From Bowmanella dokdonensis (lineage in GTDB: Bacteria > Pseudomonadota > Gammaproteobacteria > Enterobacterales > Alteromonadaceae): a stretch of 64,000 nt of DNA. The notes under the pieces were generated by a model. That model ran no database searches. It was not told the origin of the DNA and saw only the letters and a program-made list of their open reading frames with translations. Each line of letters begins with the position of its first letter. The stretch's first letter is position 1. Below are positions 37,198-44,327 of this stretch, piece by piece. The position numbers were made by a program, and so were the translations under genes. The stretch is from assembly GCF_017254865.1 (NCBI RefSeq), contig NZ_JAFKCV010000003.1, positions 124,001 to 188,000 of the forward strand, given 5' to 3'.

Positions 37198-37665
37198 TCA
37201 CTGACTCTTGATAGGGAGTTCGGTGGTATTCTTGACCTGTTTAAGGGCAAAGGTCGAGCTCAGATGGTCGACACAGGGCAGGTGGGTCAGCTTGCTCTTC
37301 AGAAGCTGCTCGTATTCTTCGATGCTTTCCACCACCACTTTAAGCAGATAATCCTTTTCACCGCTGGTGGTATGGCATTCCACTACCTCGGGAATATGCT
37401 GGACTGCTGCTTCAAAGCTGTTCAGTGACTCTTCGTCATGGTTCTTCAGGGTCACATAAATGAACACACTGACACCCAGATTAAGCTTCTTGCCGTCCAG
37501 CAAGGTCACCTTCCGCTTGATGATCCCATCACTTTCCAGCCGCTTGACCCGCCTCCAGCAGGGGGTGTGCGATAAGCCCACCCGCTGGCTGAGCTCTGCC
37601 ATGGAGACGGTGGCATCCTTTTGCAGAACCCGCAGAATTTCACGATCAAATTTGTCTAATTTCAT
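37198..37665 (-). CDS. Lrp/AsnC-family transcriptional regulator (DecR-like)
   Basis: 155-aa regulator with an N-terminal HTH (KLDKFDREILRVLQKDATVSMAELSQRVGLSHTPCWRRV in outline, residues 2-40) and a C-terminal RAM ligand-binding domain. The motifs TPCWRRVKRLESDGII and SSTFALKQVKNTTELPI resemble E. coli DecR (YbaO). The ATG at 37665 begins at the family N-terminus; an in-frame start at 37695 adds unmatched residues. Divergent from leucine dehydrogenase across a 281-bp gap that contains a 20-bp inverted repeat, so it may control that gene and itself. Confidence 0.9.
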   Translation of the reverse strand: MKLDKFDREILRVLQKDATVSMAELSQRVGLSHTPCWRRVKRLESDGIIKRKVTLLDGKKLNLGVSVFIYVTLKNHDEESLNSFEAAVQHIPEVVECHTTSGEKDYLLKVVVESIEEYEQLLKSKLTHLPCVDHLSSTFALKQVKNTTELPIKSQ

Positions 37666-37731
37666 ATATAACAATGGAGTTACAAAGTCGCACAAGGATG
37701 CGGAAAAAATTTCTGTTTTTCAAGGGAATTT

Positions 37732-37751
37732 ACTAGGATGCGCGTCCTAGT
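37732..37751. promoter_or_regulatory. Perfect inverted repeat, candidate operator
   Basis: ACTAGGAtgcgcgTCCTAGT, seven-bp arms around six bases, lies between the divergent Lrp-family and leucine dehydrogenase genes, 67 bp before the former's start. Position suggests a regulator-binding site; nothing shows which protein binds. Confidence 0.5.
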
Positions 37752-37946
37752 TCGTCGCATATTTTAGCTGTTTCGTTGCAGAAGGGATCTGGCGGCTCAT
37801 TAACTTAGCAAGACATATCCTCTGGTCGTTGAGCTACTATGTGCAACAATTCAATAACAGTTTTCCTGGTTGTCTGCCCGCCAGCGGCGTCTCAGATGCC
37901 CGGAGAATTCTCCCGTATCCCTCCTTTATCAATAGGGTGAATCCAT

Positions 37947-38999
37947 ATGTCCGTTTTCGATCACAAAGCTTACGATAATCACGAGAAAGTTGCGTTTTTC
38001 CATGACGCCAAAAGTGGTCTCAAAGCCATTATTGCGGTGCATAACACTAACCTGGGACCCGCCCTGGGCGGATGCCGTATGTGGCCCTATGCCAGCAGTG
38101 AAGAAGCCCTGACTGATGTGCTCAGATTGTCCAAAGGCATGTCTTACAAGTCTGCCATGGCCAACCTTGAGCTGGGTGGGGGCAAATCAGTCATTATCGG
38201 CGATCCGCGTAAGTTAAAGACCGACGAGATGATGCTGGCCATGGGCGAGTTCGTGCAGAGCCTGGGAGGTAAATATATCACCGCAGAAGATTCGGGCATT
38301 GCGGTAAAGGACCTTAAACTGATGGCCCAGCGCAGCGATTATATCGCCGGTACGCAGGCCAAGTATCGATACGATGGTGGGGAGGCTGATGGCAATCCGG
38401 CACCTTCCACGGCATATGGGGTGTTTGTTGGACTTAGATCCTCCGTCCGCCACGCCCTGAAAACCGACCTTAACGGAGTGTCTGTGGCCATTCAGGGGCT
38501 GGGACATGTGGGTTACCGTCTTGCTGAGCACCTGCACAGGGAAGGTGCCAAACTTTTTGTTACCGATATTTATCCGGATAACCTGGACAAAGCGGCGCAG
38601 GAACTGGGGGCTACCGTGGTATCTCCGGATGAAATCTTTGCTCTGGACGTGGACGTGTTGGCTCCTTGTGCCATGGGTGCCGTTATTAACGACAACAGCA
38701 TCTCCCTGCTCAAGGCCAAAGTCGTGGCTGGGGCAGCCAACAATCAGCTGGCGGAGGAGCGTCATGGCCAGATCCTGAAAGACAAAGGCATACTCTATGC
38801 GCCTGATTACGTCATCAATGCCGGCGGTGTTATCGATATCTTCCATCAGAAGATGGACAGTTCAGCCGAAGCGATGCGCAAGCATATTGAGGGCATAGGC
38901 GACACCCTGGTGGAAATCTACCAGCGTTCGGAAGAGCAGAACCTGCCTACCAATATCGAAGCAAACCGCATGGCCGAAGAACGCTTTCTGGCCAAATAA
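37947..38999 (+). CDS. Leucine dehydrogenase (Glu/Leu/Phe/Val dehydrogenase family)
   Basis: 350-aa NAD-dependent amino-acid dehydrogenase deaminating branched-chain amino acids to 2-oxo acids. Family segments are LGPALGGCRMWPYAS and LSKGMSYKSAMANLELGGGKSVI (with the substrate and catalytic Lys residues), and the Rossmann motif IQGLGHVGYRLAEHL in the C-terminal half. Leu versus Val preference cannot be read from sequence. A neighbouring divergent Lrp-type regulator fits amino-acid control. Followed by the 4.5S RNA gene. Confidence 0.92.
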   Translation: MSVFDHKAYDNHEKVAFFHDAKSGLKAIIAVHNTNLGPALGGCRMWPYASSEEALTDVLRLSKGMSYKSAMANLELGGGKSVIIGDPRKLKTDEMMLAMGEFVQSLGGKYITAEDSGIAVKDLKLMAQRSDYIAGTQAKYRYDGGEADGNPAPSTAYGVFVGLRSSVRHALKTDLNGVSVAIQGLGHVGYRLAEHLHREGAKLFVTDIYPDNLDKAAQELGATVVSPDEIFALDVDVLAPCAMGAVINDNSISLLKAKVVAGAANNQLAEERHGQILKDKGILYAPDYVINAGGVIDIFHQKMDSSAEAMRKHIEGIGDTLVEIYQRSEEQNLPTNIEANRMAEERFLAK

Positions 39000-39030
39000 C
39001 CGGCGATAGGGTGTGCAGTGGCGTCTGTCC

Positions 39031-39059
39031 TTGAATCCGGCAGACGCTTGATGGATAAT
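39031..39059 (+). promoter_or_regulatory. Promoter of the 4.5S RNA gene
   Basis: TTGAAT (39031-39036), 17-bp spacer, GATAAT (39054-39059), then a GC-rich discriminator as at other stable-RNA genes. It gives a short 5' leader before the mature RNA. Confidence 0.65.
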
Positions 39060-39119
39060 GCGCGCCGCCTGCAGTGCTTCTGCTCAGTTTGTTGTCAGCA
39101 ATCCTGCCGGCTTTTCAAT

Positions 39120-39232
39120 GGTGGCCCTTTCGGTCCTCCCGCAATGATACTTTATGAACCCGGTCAGGCCCGGAAGGGAGCAGCCGCAGTAAAGAACTCA
39201 TGTGCCGGGATGTGGCTGATTGGGCCGCCACC
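39120..39232 (+). ncRNA. ffs: Signal recognition particle 4.5S RNA
   Basis: About 113 nt closed by GGTGGCCC...GGGCCGCCACC. It contains the conserved SRP domain IV signature (GGTCAGGCCCGGAAGGGAGCAG region, 39163-39183) with the GGAA tetraloop, symmetric and asymmetric loops, and the CCGGGATG stretch opposite. It partners Ffh for co-translational targeting. Its 3' end abuts the stop codon of the convergent ComFB gene. Confidence 0.96.
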
Positions 39233-39508
39233 TCATTCCTTCTCTTTGGCGACCGCCGCATCCAGATATTTCAGCGCCTTGTCCATGGCTTCGGCGACAT
39301 TCATCTCCATTTGATGGCGTTCGCTTTGCGAGACATAAAAGGCCATGTCCACCTCATAACGGATGTACCTGGGCGGAACCTGATTCAGAGTCAGGCAACA
39401 CAGGTCGGCGATATAATCAGCGTCTTTGGTCTTTTGCAGCCCCATGGTTTCTATTCTGTCTGTTACCAAATGTTCGTAATAGTTGTGTATGTCGTCATCC
39501 AGCTTCAT
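39233..39508 (-). CDS. ComFB-domain protein
   Basis: 91-aa soluble protein of the late-competence ComFB family (MKLDDDIHNYYEHLVTDRI; CCLTLNQVPPRYIRYEVDM with the conserved Cys and PPRY). ComFB-domain proteins in cyanobacteria and others have been reported to bind cyclic dinucleotides; that role is only inferred here. The ATG at 39508 has GGAG 5 nt upstream; longer in-frame extensions to 39703 overlap the divergent kynA start and are not family-like. The stop codon directly touches the 4.5S RNA 3' end. Confidence 0.85.
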   Translation of the reverse strand: MKLDDDIHNYYEHLVTDRIETMGLQKTKDADYIADLCCLTLNQVPPRYIRYEVDMAFYVSQSERHQMEMNVAEAMDKALKYLDAAVAKEKE

Positions 39509-39636
39509 CTGCTCTCCAGCTTTTTTGTTAGTCTGTGAGAATGCTAGCCCAAGTTTATCTGTCAGGCCATAGCCGGATTCAGGGCGGCCTGGAATAGTGA
39601 TATCCTTTGGTGGGTTAAAGCATTGGAAGATAAAGC

Positions 39637-40725
39637 ATGAAAAAGAATCTGGAGCCGGTTTATTACGGAGACTATTTGCAGTTGGACAGGTTGCTAAGTG
39701 CACAGTCCCTGCAAAGCAGCAGATACGGTGAGGCCGCCCACGAAGAAACCCTGTTTATCATTGTGCATCAGGTCTATGAACTCTGGTTCAAGCAAATACT
39801 GCATGAACTGAATTCCATAATTGATGTGTTCTCTGAACAGGAGGTTAAAGATCAGCAGTTGACCACCGTCGTGCATCGGCTGAAACGGGTCATCAGCATC
39901 CAGGAACTGCTCAATGATCAGATTGGCGTGATGGAAACCATGAGTCCCCAGGAGTTTCTGGCCTTCAGGGATTATCTGGTGCCGGCGTCAGGTTTTCAGA
40001 GTATCCAGTTCAAGATGTTGGAGATCTGCCTGGGCCTCAAGCGTGAGTTTCGCATTGATTTCGACAAGCAATCATTCTACAACCGGCTGGAACAGTCCGA
40101 TCGGGACTTCCTGGAAAACCTGGAGAAGAAAGACAGCCTCTTTGAACTGACGCAAAAATGGCTTGAGAGACTGCCACTGCTGGAGTTTGGTAAATTCCGC
40201 TTCTGGGAACTTTACCGCACTGCCACCCGGCAAATGCTCGAACATGACGAACAGATCATCCGCAATAATCCTACACTGAGTGACAAGGAGCTGCGTCAGG
40301 AGCTCAAAGAGCTGGACAATACCCGGGAGACCTTTGACGCATTGTGGGACAAGGAGAAATTTTCACTCTGGCAGGAGCAGGGGCAGTTCAGATTATCGCA
40401 GAAGGCTTTGTTGGCAGCCCTTTTTATCAACCAGTACAACGAAGAACCACTTTTCAATCTGCCTTACCAGTTTATTACCTGCCTGACAGAAATAGACGAG
40501 AAACTGACCCTCTGGCGTTACCGGCATGCCATGATGGTGCAAAGAATGCTGGGCGGGAAGATAGGAACCGGCGGCTCATCTGGCCATGAGTATCTTAAGC
40601 GTACCACCGAGTCCAACCGTATCTTCAAAGATTTCTTCAATATGTCCACTTTTCTGCTTCCCAAGGCGGCGCTGCCGGAGTTGCCGGCGGAGGTACGCAG
40701 CAAACTGGGATTTTCTCTCAGTTGA
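39637..40725 (+). CDS. kynA: Tryptophan 2,3-dioxygenase, animal-like long form
   Basis: Haem enzyme opening the indole ring of L-Trp to N-formylkynurenine. 362 aa, longer than the usual 280-aa bacterial form. The substrate-binding segment IIVHQVYELWFKQIL (His44) and the haem-His segment WRYRHAMMVQRML (His297) with GTGGSSG are intact. Sequences such as DFREYL/YLVPASGFQS, NMSTFLLPK and the large middle insertion resemble animal TDO more than Xanthomonas TDO. It is a lone kynurenine-pathway gene here, divergent from comFB, and continues the amino-acid catabolism theme. Confidence 0.93.
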   Translation: MKKNLEPVYYGDYLQLDRLLSAQSLQSSRYGEAAHEETLFIIVHQVYELWFKQILHELNSIIDVFSEQEVKDQQLTTVVHRLKRVISIQELLNDQIGVMETMSPQEFLAFRDYLVPASGFQSIQFKMLEICLGLKREFRIDFDKQSFYNRLEQSDRDFLENLEKKDSLFELTQKWLERLPLLEFGKFRFWELYRTATRQMLEHDEQIIRNNPTLSDKELRQELKELDNTRETFDALWDKEKFSLWQEQGQFRLSQKALLAALFINQYNEEPLFNLPYQFITCLTEIDEKLTLWRYRHAMMVQRMLGGKIGTGGSSGHEYLKRTTESNRIFKDFFNMSTFLLPKAALPELPAEVRSKLGFSLS

Positions 40726-40729
40726 GTCT

Positions 40730-40765
40730 AATGCTTACCAGGTTACTCCTGACCTGGTAAGCATT
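40730..40765 (+). terminator. Strong hairpin after kynA without a T run
   Basis: Fourteen-bp perfect stem AATGCTTACCAGGT/ACCTGGTAAGCATT with an 8-nt loop, five bases after the kynA stop. The following bases are TGCATCCC, so it may protect or process the mRNA end instead of terminating by itself. Confidence 0.6.
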
Positions 40766-40948
40766 TGCATCCCAAGAAAATTAAAATAGCAAGTTTTCAA
40801 TTGTAAACATTTCTACACTTTCCTTGACATCCACATTCTAGTTACATTTGTAAATTCCTTGTAAACAAAGGCTTTGAGGCAGATGCCTCACCACAAAAAG
40901 TCTCTTAAATCATAGGTTTCAATCCCATTCATCCCTCGGTATGTGCAA

Positions 40949-41082
40949 TTGACCCCATAGCCTTGCTGTGTTTAATATTTATCCGAGGCACACTACCTCG
41001 TAACAAATACTTACAAAAAAGAACCGCTTCTGCGGACATAACAATCACTAAAAAGCCTTTAGTGGTACAGGGAGATAACTAC
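40949..41082 (+). promoter_or_regulatory. Promoter and three-hairpin leader of TonB-dependent receptor 1
   Basis: In the 357-bp gap after kynA. TTGACC (40949-40954), 18-bp spacer, TAATAT (40973-40978). The leader then holds hairpin 1 CGAGG (40984-40988)/CCTCG (40996-41000), hairpin 2 CCGC (41024-41027)/GCGG (41032-41035), and hairpin 3 CACTAAA (41046-41052)/TTTAGTG (41058-41064), which ends 6 nt before the GGGAGA ribosome site. The same arrangement precedes receptor 2. Farther up, TGTAAA occurs at 40802, 40849 and 40860. Confidence 0.75.
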
Positions 41083-44013
41083 ATGTATACAAATTCAAAG
41101 GTGGCGAAGTCCATTCGCCTGGCTTTGGCTATTGCCGCAGCGACAGCACTCTCACCAGTTGCCTTGGCCGGTGATACAGATGGGATGATTGTGGGTAAAA
41201 CAGTTGCTGCTACTGGATCAGAATTAGCCCAGGTCTCTATCACAATCACCAACAAAGACACGGGTTTGACTCGTACTGTAACCAGCGACGAGGATGGTAA
41301 TTTCCGCTTCCCGTTGCTACCCATTGGTCAGTATAAGGTTACAGCAGAGAAGAATGGTTATGTGCAGGTAGTTCAGGAAACCGTAAATGTTGGTCTTTCG
41401 GGAAGAACTAACATCAATATCCCTATGCAGGTGGAAGGCATGGAACGCCTTGAAGTTCGCGGCTCCATGGTTTCCATGGTCGATGTATCGTCAAGTACCG
41501 CAGGTATTGTAGTAGATGACTTCTTAGTCAGTAAGGTGCCAGTGCCGCGTGATGTAACTGGTGTGGCATTATTGGCCCCAGGAACGACAAAAGGAGATAG
41601 TGCTTTCGGGAACCTCCCTTCGATTGGTGGTGCATCAGTTGCTGAAAATGCTTTCTTTGTGAACGGCCTGAATATCACAGACTTCAGAACAGGAACGGAA
41701 TCTACGGAAGTTCCTTTTGAATTTTATGACACTTTTGAAGTGAAAACTGGCGGTTATTCAGCCGAATTTGGTCGTTCCACCGGTGGTGTGATCAACGCTA
41801 CAACCAAGAGCGGCTCCAATGAATTTCACTGGGGGGTGAATTATTATTGGGAGCCGGAAAGTTTCCGTGAGTACAAGCCCGATACCATAGATCCGGAAAC
41901 AGGGGAGGTTGTCTTACTGAACAGTCAAGACAGCTTTGAACAGCAGGATCTGAATATCTGGGCCAGTGGTGCAATCATCGAAGATAAGTTGTTCTTCTAC
42001 GCAATGTTTAACCCTCACCAGGAAGAACAGATATTTAGTACCACAACATTGGGAACGGGTCCTTTCACTCACTACAGTGACGAAATAGATGATTCTTTCT
42101 GGGGGGCGAAGATAGATTGGTATATTACAGAAGATCATATTCTGGAAATTACCGGATTCTCAGATGCACGTGAAACTGTAAGATTTATAGGCACTTACGA
42201 CAATGAGACTGGCACTGCAACATTTGGCGAAGAGCCCGAATACCGTAGTCGTGGTGGGGACAACTATATAGTCAAATATACAGGTGTCATTACCGATGAC
42301 TTCTCACTTTCAGCCCAGTACGGCGTCAATAAGTATGATCGTACCAATTACAGCGTCTTGGATGAAAACCCTCTTATTATAGATGTACGTGACGGTGGCA
42401 ATAGTAATTTGGGTAATTGGGCAGCATCGACACCTAGTGCCGCGTCTGATGAACGTAAAGCGTACCGTGTTGATGCAGACTGGTATCTTGGCGATCATGA
42501 AATTCGCTTTGGTATCGACCATGAAACAATGACAGCCAGCGATGTAACACGCTATTCCGGCGGAATCTATTATCGCTATGTGGACAGAGCCGATTCCAGT
42601 ACCGGAGATGGGGTGCGGGTGCGTCACTACAATACCGGCGGAGAATTTGAAACAGAAGCCTCTGCATTTTATATTCAGGACGCGTGGCAGATTACCGATA
42701 GTCTCGTGCTGAACTTGGGACTGCGTAATGACACCTTCGACAACAAGAATGCGGCTGGCGAGACGTTTGTCAAAATGGACAACCAGTGGGCACCAAGATT
42801 GGGAGCTGTGTGGGATGTCAAAGGTGACGGAGAATCGAAAGCCTGGTTTAGCTATGGCCGGTATTATCTACCCGTTGCTGCCAACACAAACGTGCGCTTG
42901 TCGGGTGCTGAACTATTCGATGAGCAGTATTTCGAATTGTTGGGTCTAAATGCCGACGACACCCCCCAGATTGGAGATGCTTTAACTGGTTTGACTGTCT
43001 TTGGAGACGGAACTGTGCCAGATGAGCGCGAAATAGTTGATCAGGATCTTGATGCCATGTATTCCGATGAATACATGCTTGGTTATCAGTTTGCTCTTAG
43101 TGATATGTGGTCTGTAGGTATCCAAGGTACTTATCGTGAATTGTCCACTACCATTGAGGATGTGGCTATCGATGCAGCCGTCATAGCCTGGGCAGCGGAC
43201 AACGGGTACGGTGACGTGTCCGACATATGGGGAGGTTTCCATAGCTACGTATTGACCAATCCAGGTACAGATATGACTATCTATACCCGTGATTTGCCTG
43301 GGACCGATGGTGAACTGACCAGGATGGACCTCTCAGCAGAGGACCTGGGTTATCCAGAATCTGTACGTAAATACTCTGCCATCGATCTTACTGTAGAGCG
43401 CGCATGGGATAATCAGTGGTTCATGAAAGCGGCTTATACCTGGTCACATAGTTATGGCAATAACGAAGGTTATGTACGTTCTGACAATGGTCAGGATGAT
43501 GCAGGTATCACTACTCTATTTGATCAGCCCGGACTGTTGGATGGAGCCTACGGTAACCTGCCAAATGATCGGCGCCACGCTTTGAAAGTCTATGGTGGTT
43601 ATGCATTGACCGAAAACCTGATTGTGGGTGCCAATTTCAGTTATCAATCTGGTCGTCCAATCAACGCATTCGGTGAGCACCCCACTGATGCCTTTGCTGC
43701 CGCCTATGGCTCTGAATCTTTCTATGAGCAAGGTGTATTGGTTCCACGCGGTAGCCGCGGTACTACCTCTTCTGTAACTCAGTTGGATCTATCCCTTAGC
43801 TATACCACTATGTTGGGCGACTATGAGTTAACCTTCCGTGGGGATGTATTTAACGTCCTAGATAGTGACACTGTGACAGAAGTGGAAGAGATTGCCGATT
43901 CTGAAAGCGAATATCGTGATGATGGCACACCGCTTCCGAATCGTTATTACGGGTTAACCGAGAACACCCAGACACCCCGTTACTTCCGTTTGAGTGCATC
44001 TCTGCGTTACTAA
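41083..44013 (+). CDS. TonB-dependent receptor with N-terminal carboxypeptidase-like domain (Oar-type)
   Basis: 976-aa outer-membrane receptor. Residues 1-29 are a signal peptide (LALAIAAATALSPVALA), about 30-115 a carboxypeptidase-regulatory-like beta-sandwich (VSITITNKDTGLTRTVTSDEDGNFRF cut at 41.3 kb), then a plug (VFVNGLNITDF-like FVNGLNITDFRTG; GGYSAEFGRSTGGVINATTKSG) and a 22-strand type barrel ending in the aromatic residue of RLSASLRY. The true ATG is 41083, with GGGAGA before it; an upstream in-frame start at 40963 would lie inside the leader. The ligand is unknown. Oar-type receptors often import peptides or other large substrates. Confidence 0.92.
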   Translation: MYTNSKVAKSIRLALAIAAATALSPVALAGDTDGMIVGKTVAATGSELAQVSITITNKDTGLTRTVTSDEDGNFRFPLLPIGQYKVTAEKNGYVQVVQETVNVGLSGRTNINIPMQVEGMERLEVRGSMVSMVDVSSSTAGIVVDDFLVSKVPVPRDVTGVALLAPGTTKGDSAFGNLPSIGGASVAENAFFVNGLNITDFRTGTESTEVPFEFYDTFEVKTGGYSAEFGRSTGGVINATTKSGSNEFHWGVNYYWEPESFREYKPDTIDPETGEVVLLNSQDSFEQQDLNIWASGAIIEDKLFFYAMFNPHQEEQIFSTTTLGTGPFTHYSDEIDDSFWGAKIDWYITEDHILEITGFSDARETVRFIGTYDNETGTATFGEEPEYRSRGGDNYIVKYTGVITDDFSLSAQYGVNKYDRTNYSVLDENPLIIDVRDGGNSNLGNWAASTPSAASDERKAYRVDADWYLGDHEIRFGIDHETMTASDVTRYSGGIYYRYVDRADSSTGDGVRVRHYNTGGEFETEASAFYIQDAWQITDSLVLNLGLRNDTFDNKNAAGETFVKMDNQWAPRLGAVWDVKGDGESKAWFSYGRYYLPVAANTNVRLSGAELFDEQYFELLGLNADDTPQIGDALTGLTVFGDGTVPDEREIVDQDLDAMYSDEYMLGYQFALSDMWSVGIQGTYRELSTTIEDVAIDAAVIAWAADNGYGDVSDIWGGFHSYVLTNPGTDMTIYTRDLPGTDGELTRMDLSAEDLGYPESVRKYSAIDLTVERAWDNQWFMKAAYTWSHSYGNNEGYVRSDNGQDDAGITTLFDQPGLLDGAYGNLPNDRRHALKVYGGYALTENLIVGANFSYQSGRPINAFGEHPTDAFAAAYGSESFYEQGVLVPRGSRGTTSSVTQLDLSLSYTTMLGDYELTFRGDVFNVLDSDTVTEVEEIADSESEYRDDGTPLPNRYYGLTENTQTPRYFRLSASLRY

Positions 44014-44021
44014 GGCAGTCT

Positions 44022-44049
44022 TGGAAGCCGGCTAGACTGTTGGCTTCCA
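44022..44049 (+). terminator. Weak hairpin after receptor 1
   Basis: Stem TGGAAGCC/GGCTTCCA with a 12-nt loop, eight bases after the stop, followed by CTACTTT. A modest terminator at best. Confidence 0.45.
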
Positions 44050-44202
44050 CTACTTTAAGGCATGGAGCACTGTTTGTTTATTGGAGATCGTTCCCTGGCG
44101 GTTGACTCGATAACAAGCAGTGTTCCTGTACTATTTACTTTACAAAGCGACACCCTAGGTGTGTTGAGCTGTCAACTGCCTGTTTCTTGAACCCCTTTCG
44201 TA

Positions 44203-44327
44203 TTGACCCTGACCTAACCCTATGTATATTATCGTCCGAGAGGTTCACTACCTCTTATGAAAAATAACCGTTTGAAGCGGTAAAACAATAATCACTAAAA
44301 CTATTTAGTGGTCCAGGGAGACAAAAC
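44203..44327 (+). promoter_or_regulatory. Promoter and three-hairpin leader of TonB-dependent receptor 2
   Basis: In the 314-bp gap between the receptors. TTGACC (44203-44208), 18-bp spacer, TATTAT (44227-44232). Hairpin 1 is AGAGG (44239-44243)/CCTCT (44251-44255), hairpin 2 CCGTT (44268-44272)/AGCGG (44276-44280), and hairpin 3 CACTAAA (44293-44299)/TTTAGTG (44304-44310), with the same AGGGAGA ribosome site and the same ATGTATACAA start as receptor 1. A TyrR-like TGTACT-N6-TTTACA lies at 44127-44144. Confidence 0.75.

Noticed and set aside
39509-39703. 65-residue N-terminal extension of ComFB
   Set aside because: It overlaps the divergent kynA start and is not family-like; the ATG at 39508 has GGAG.
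40963-41082. N-terminal extension of receptor 1
   Set aside because: It would translate the conserved leader hairpins; the ATG at 41083 has GGGAGA, a signal peptide and the same start as receptor 2.
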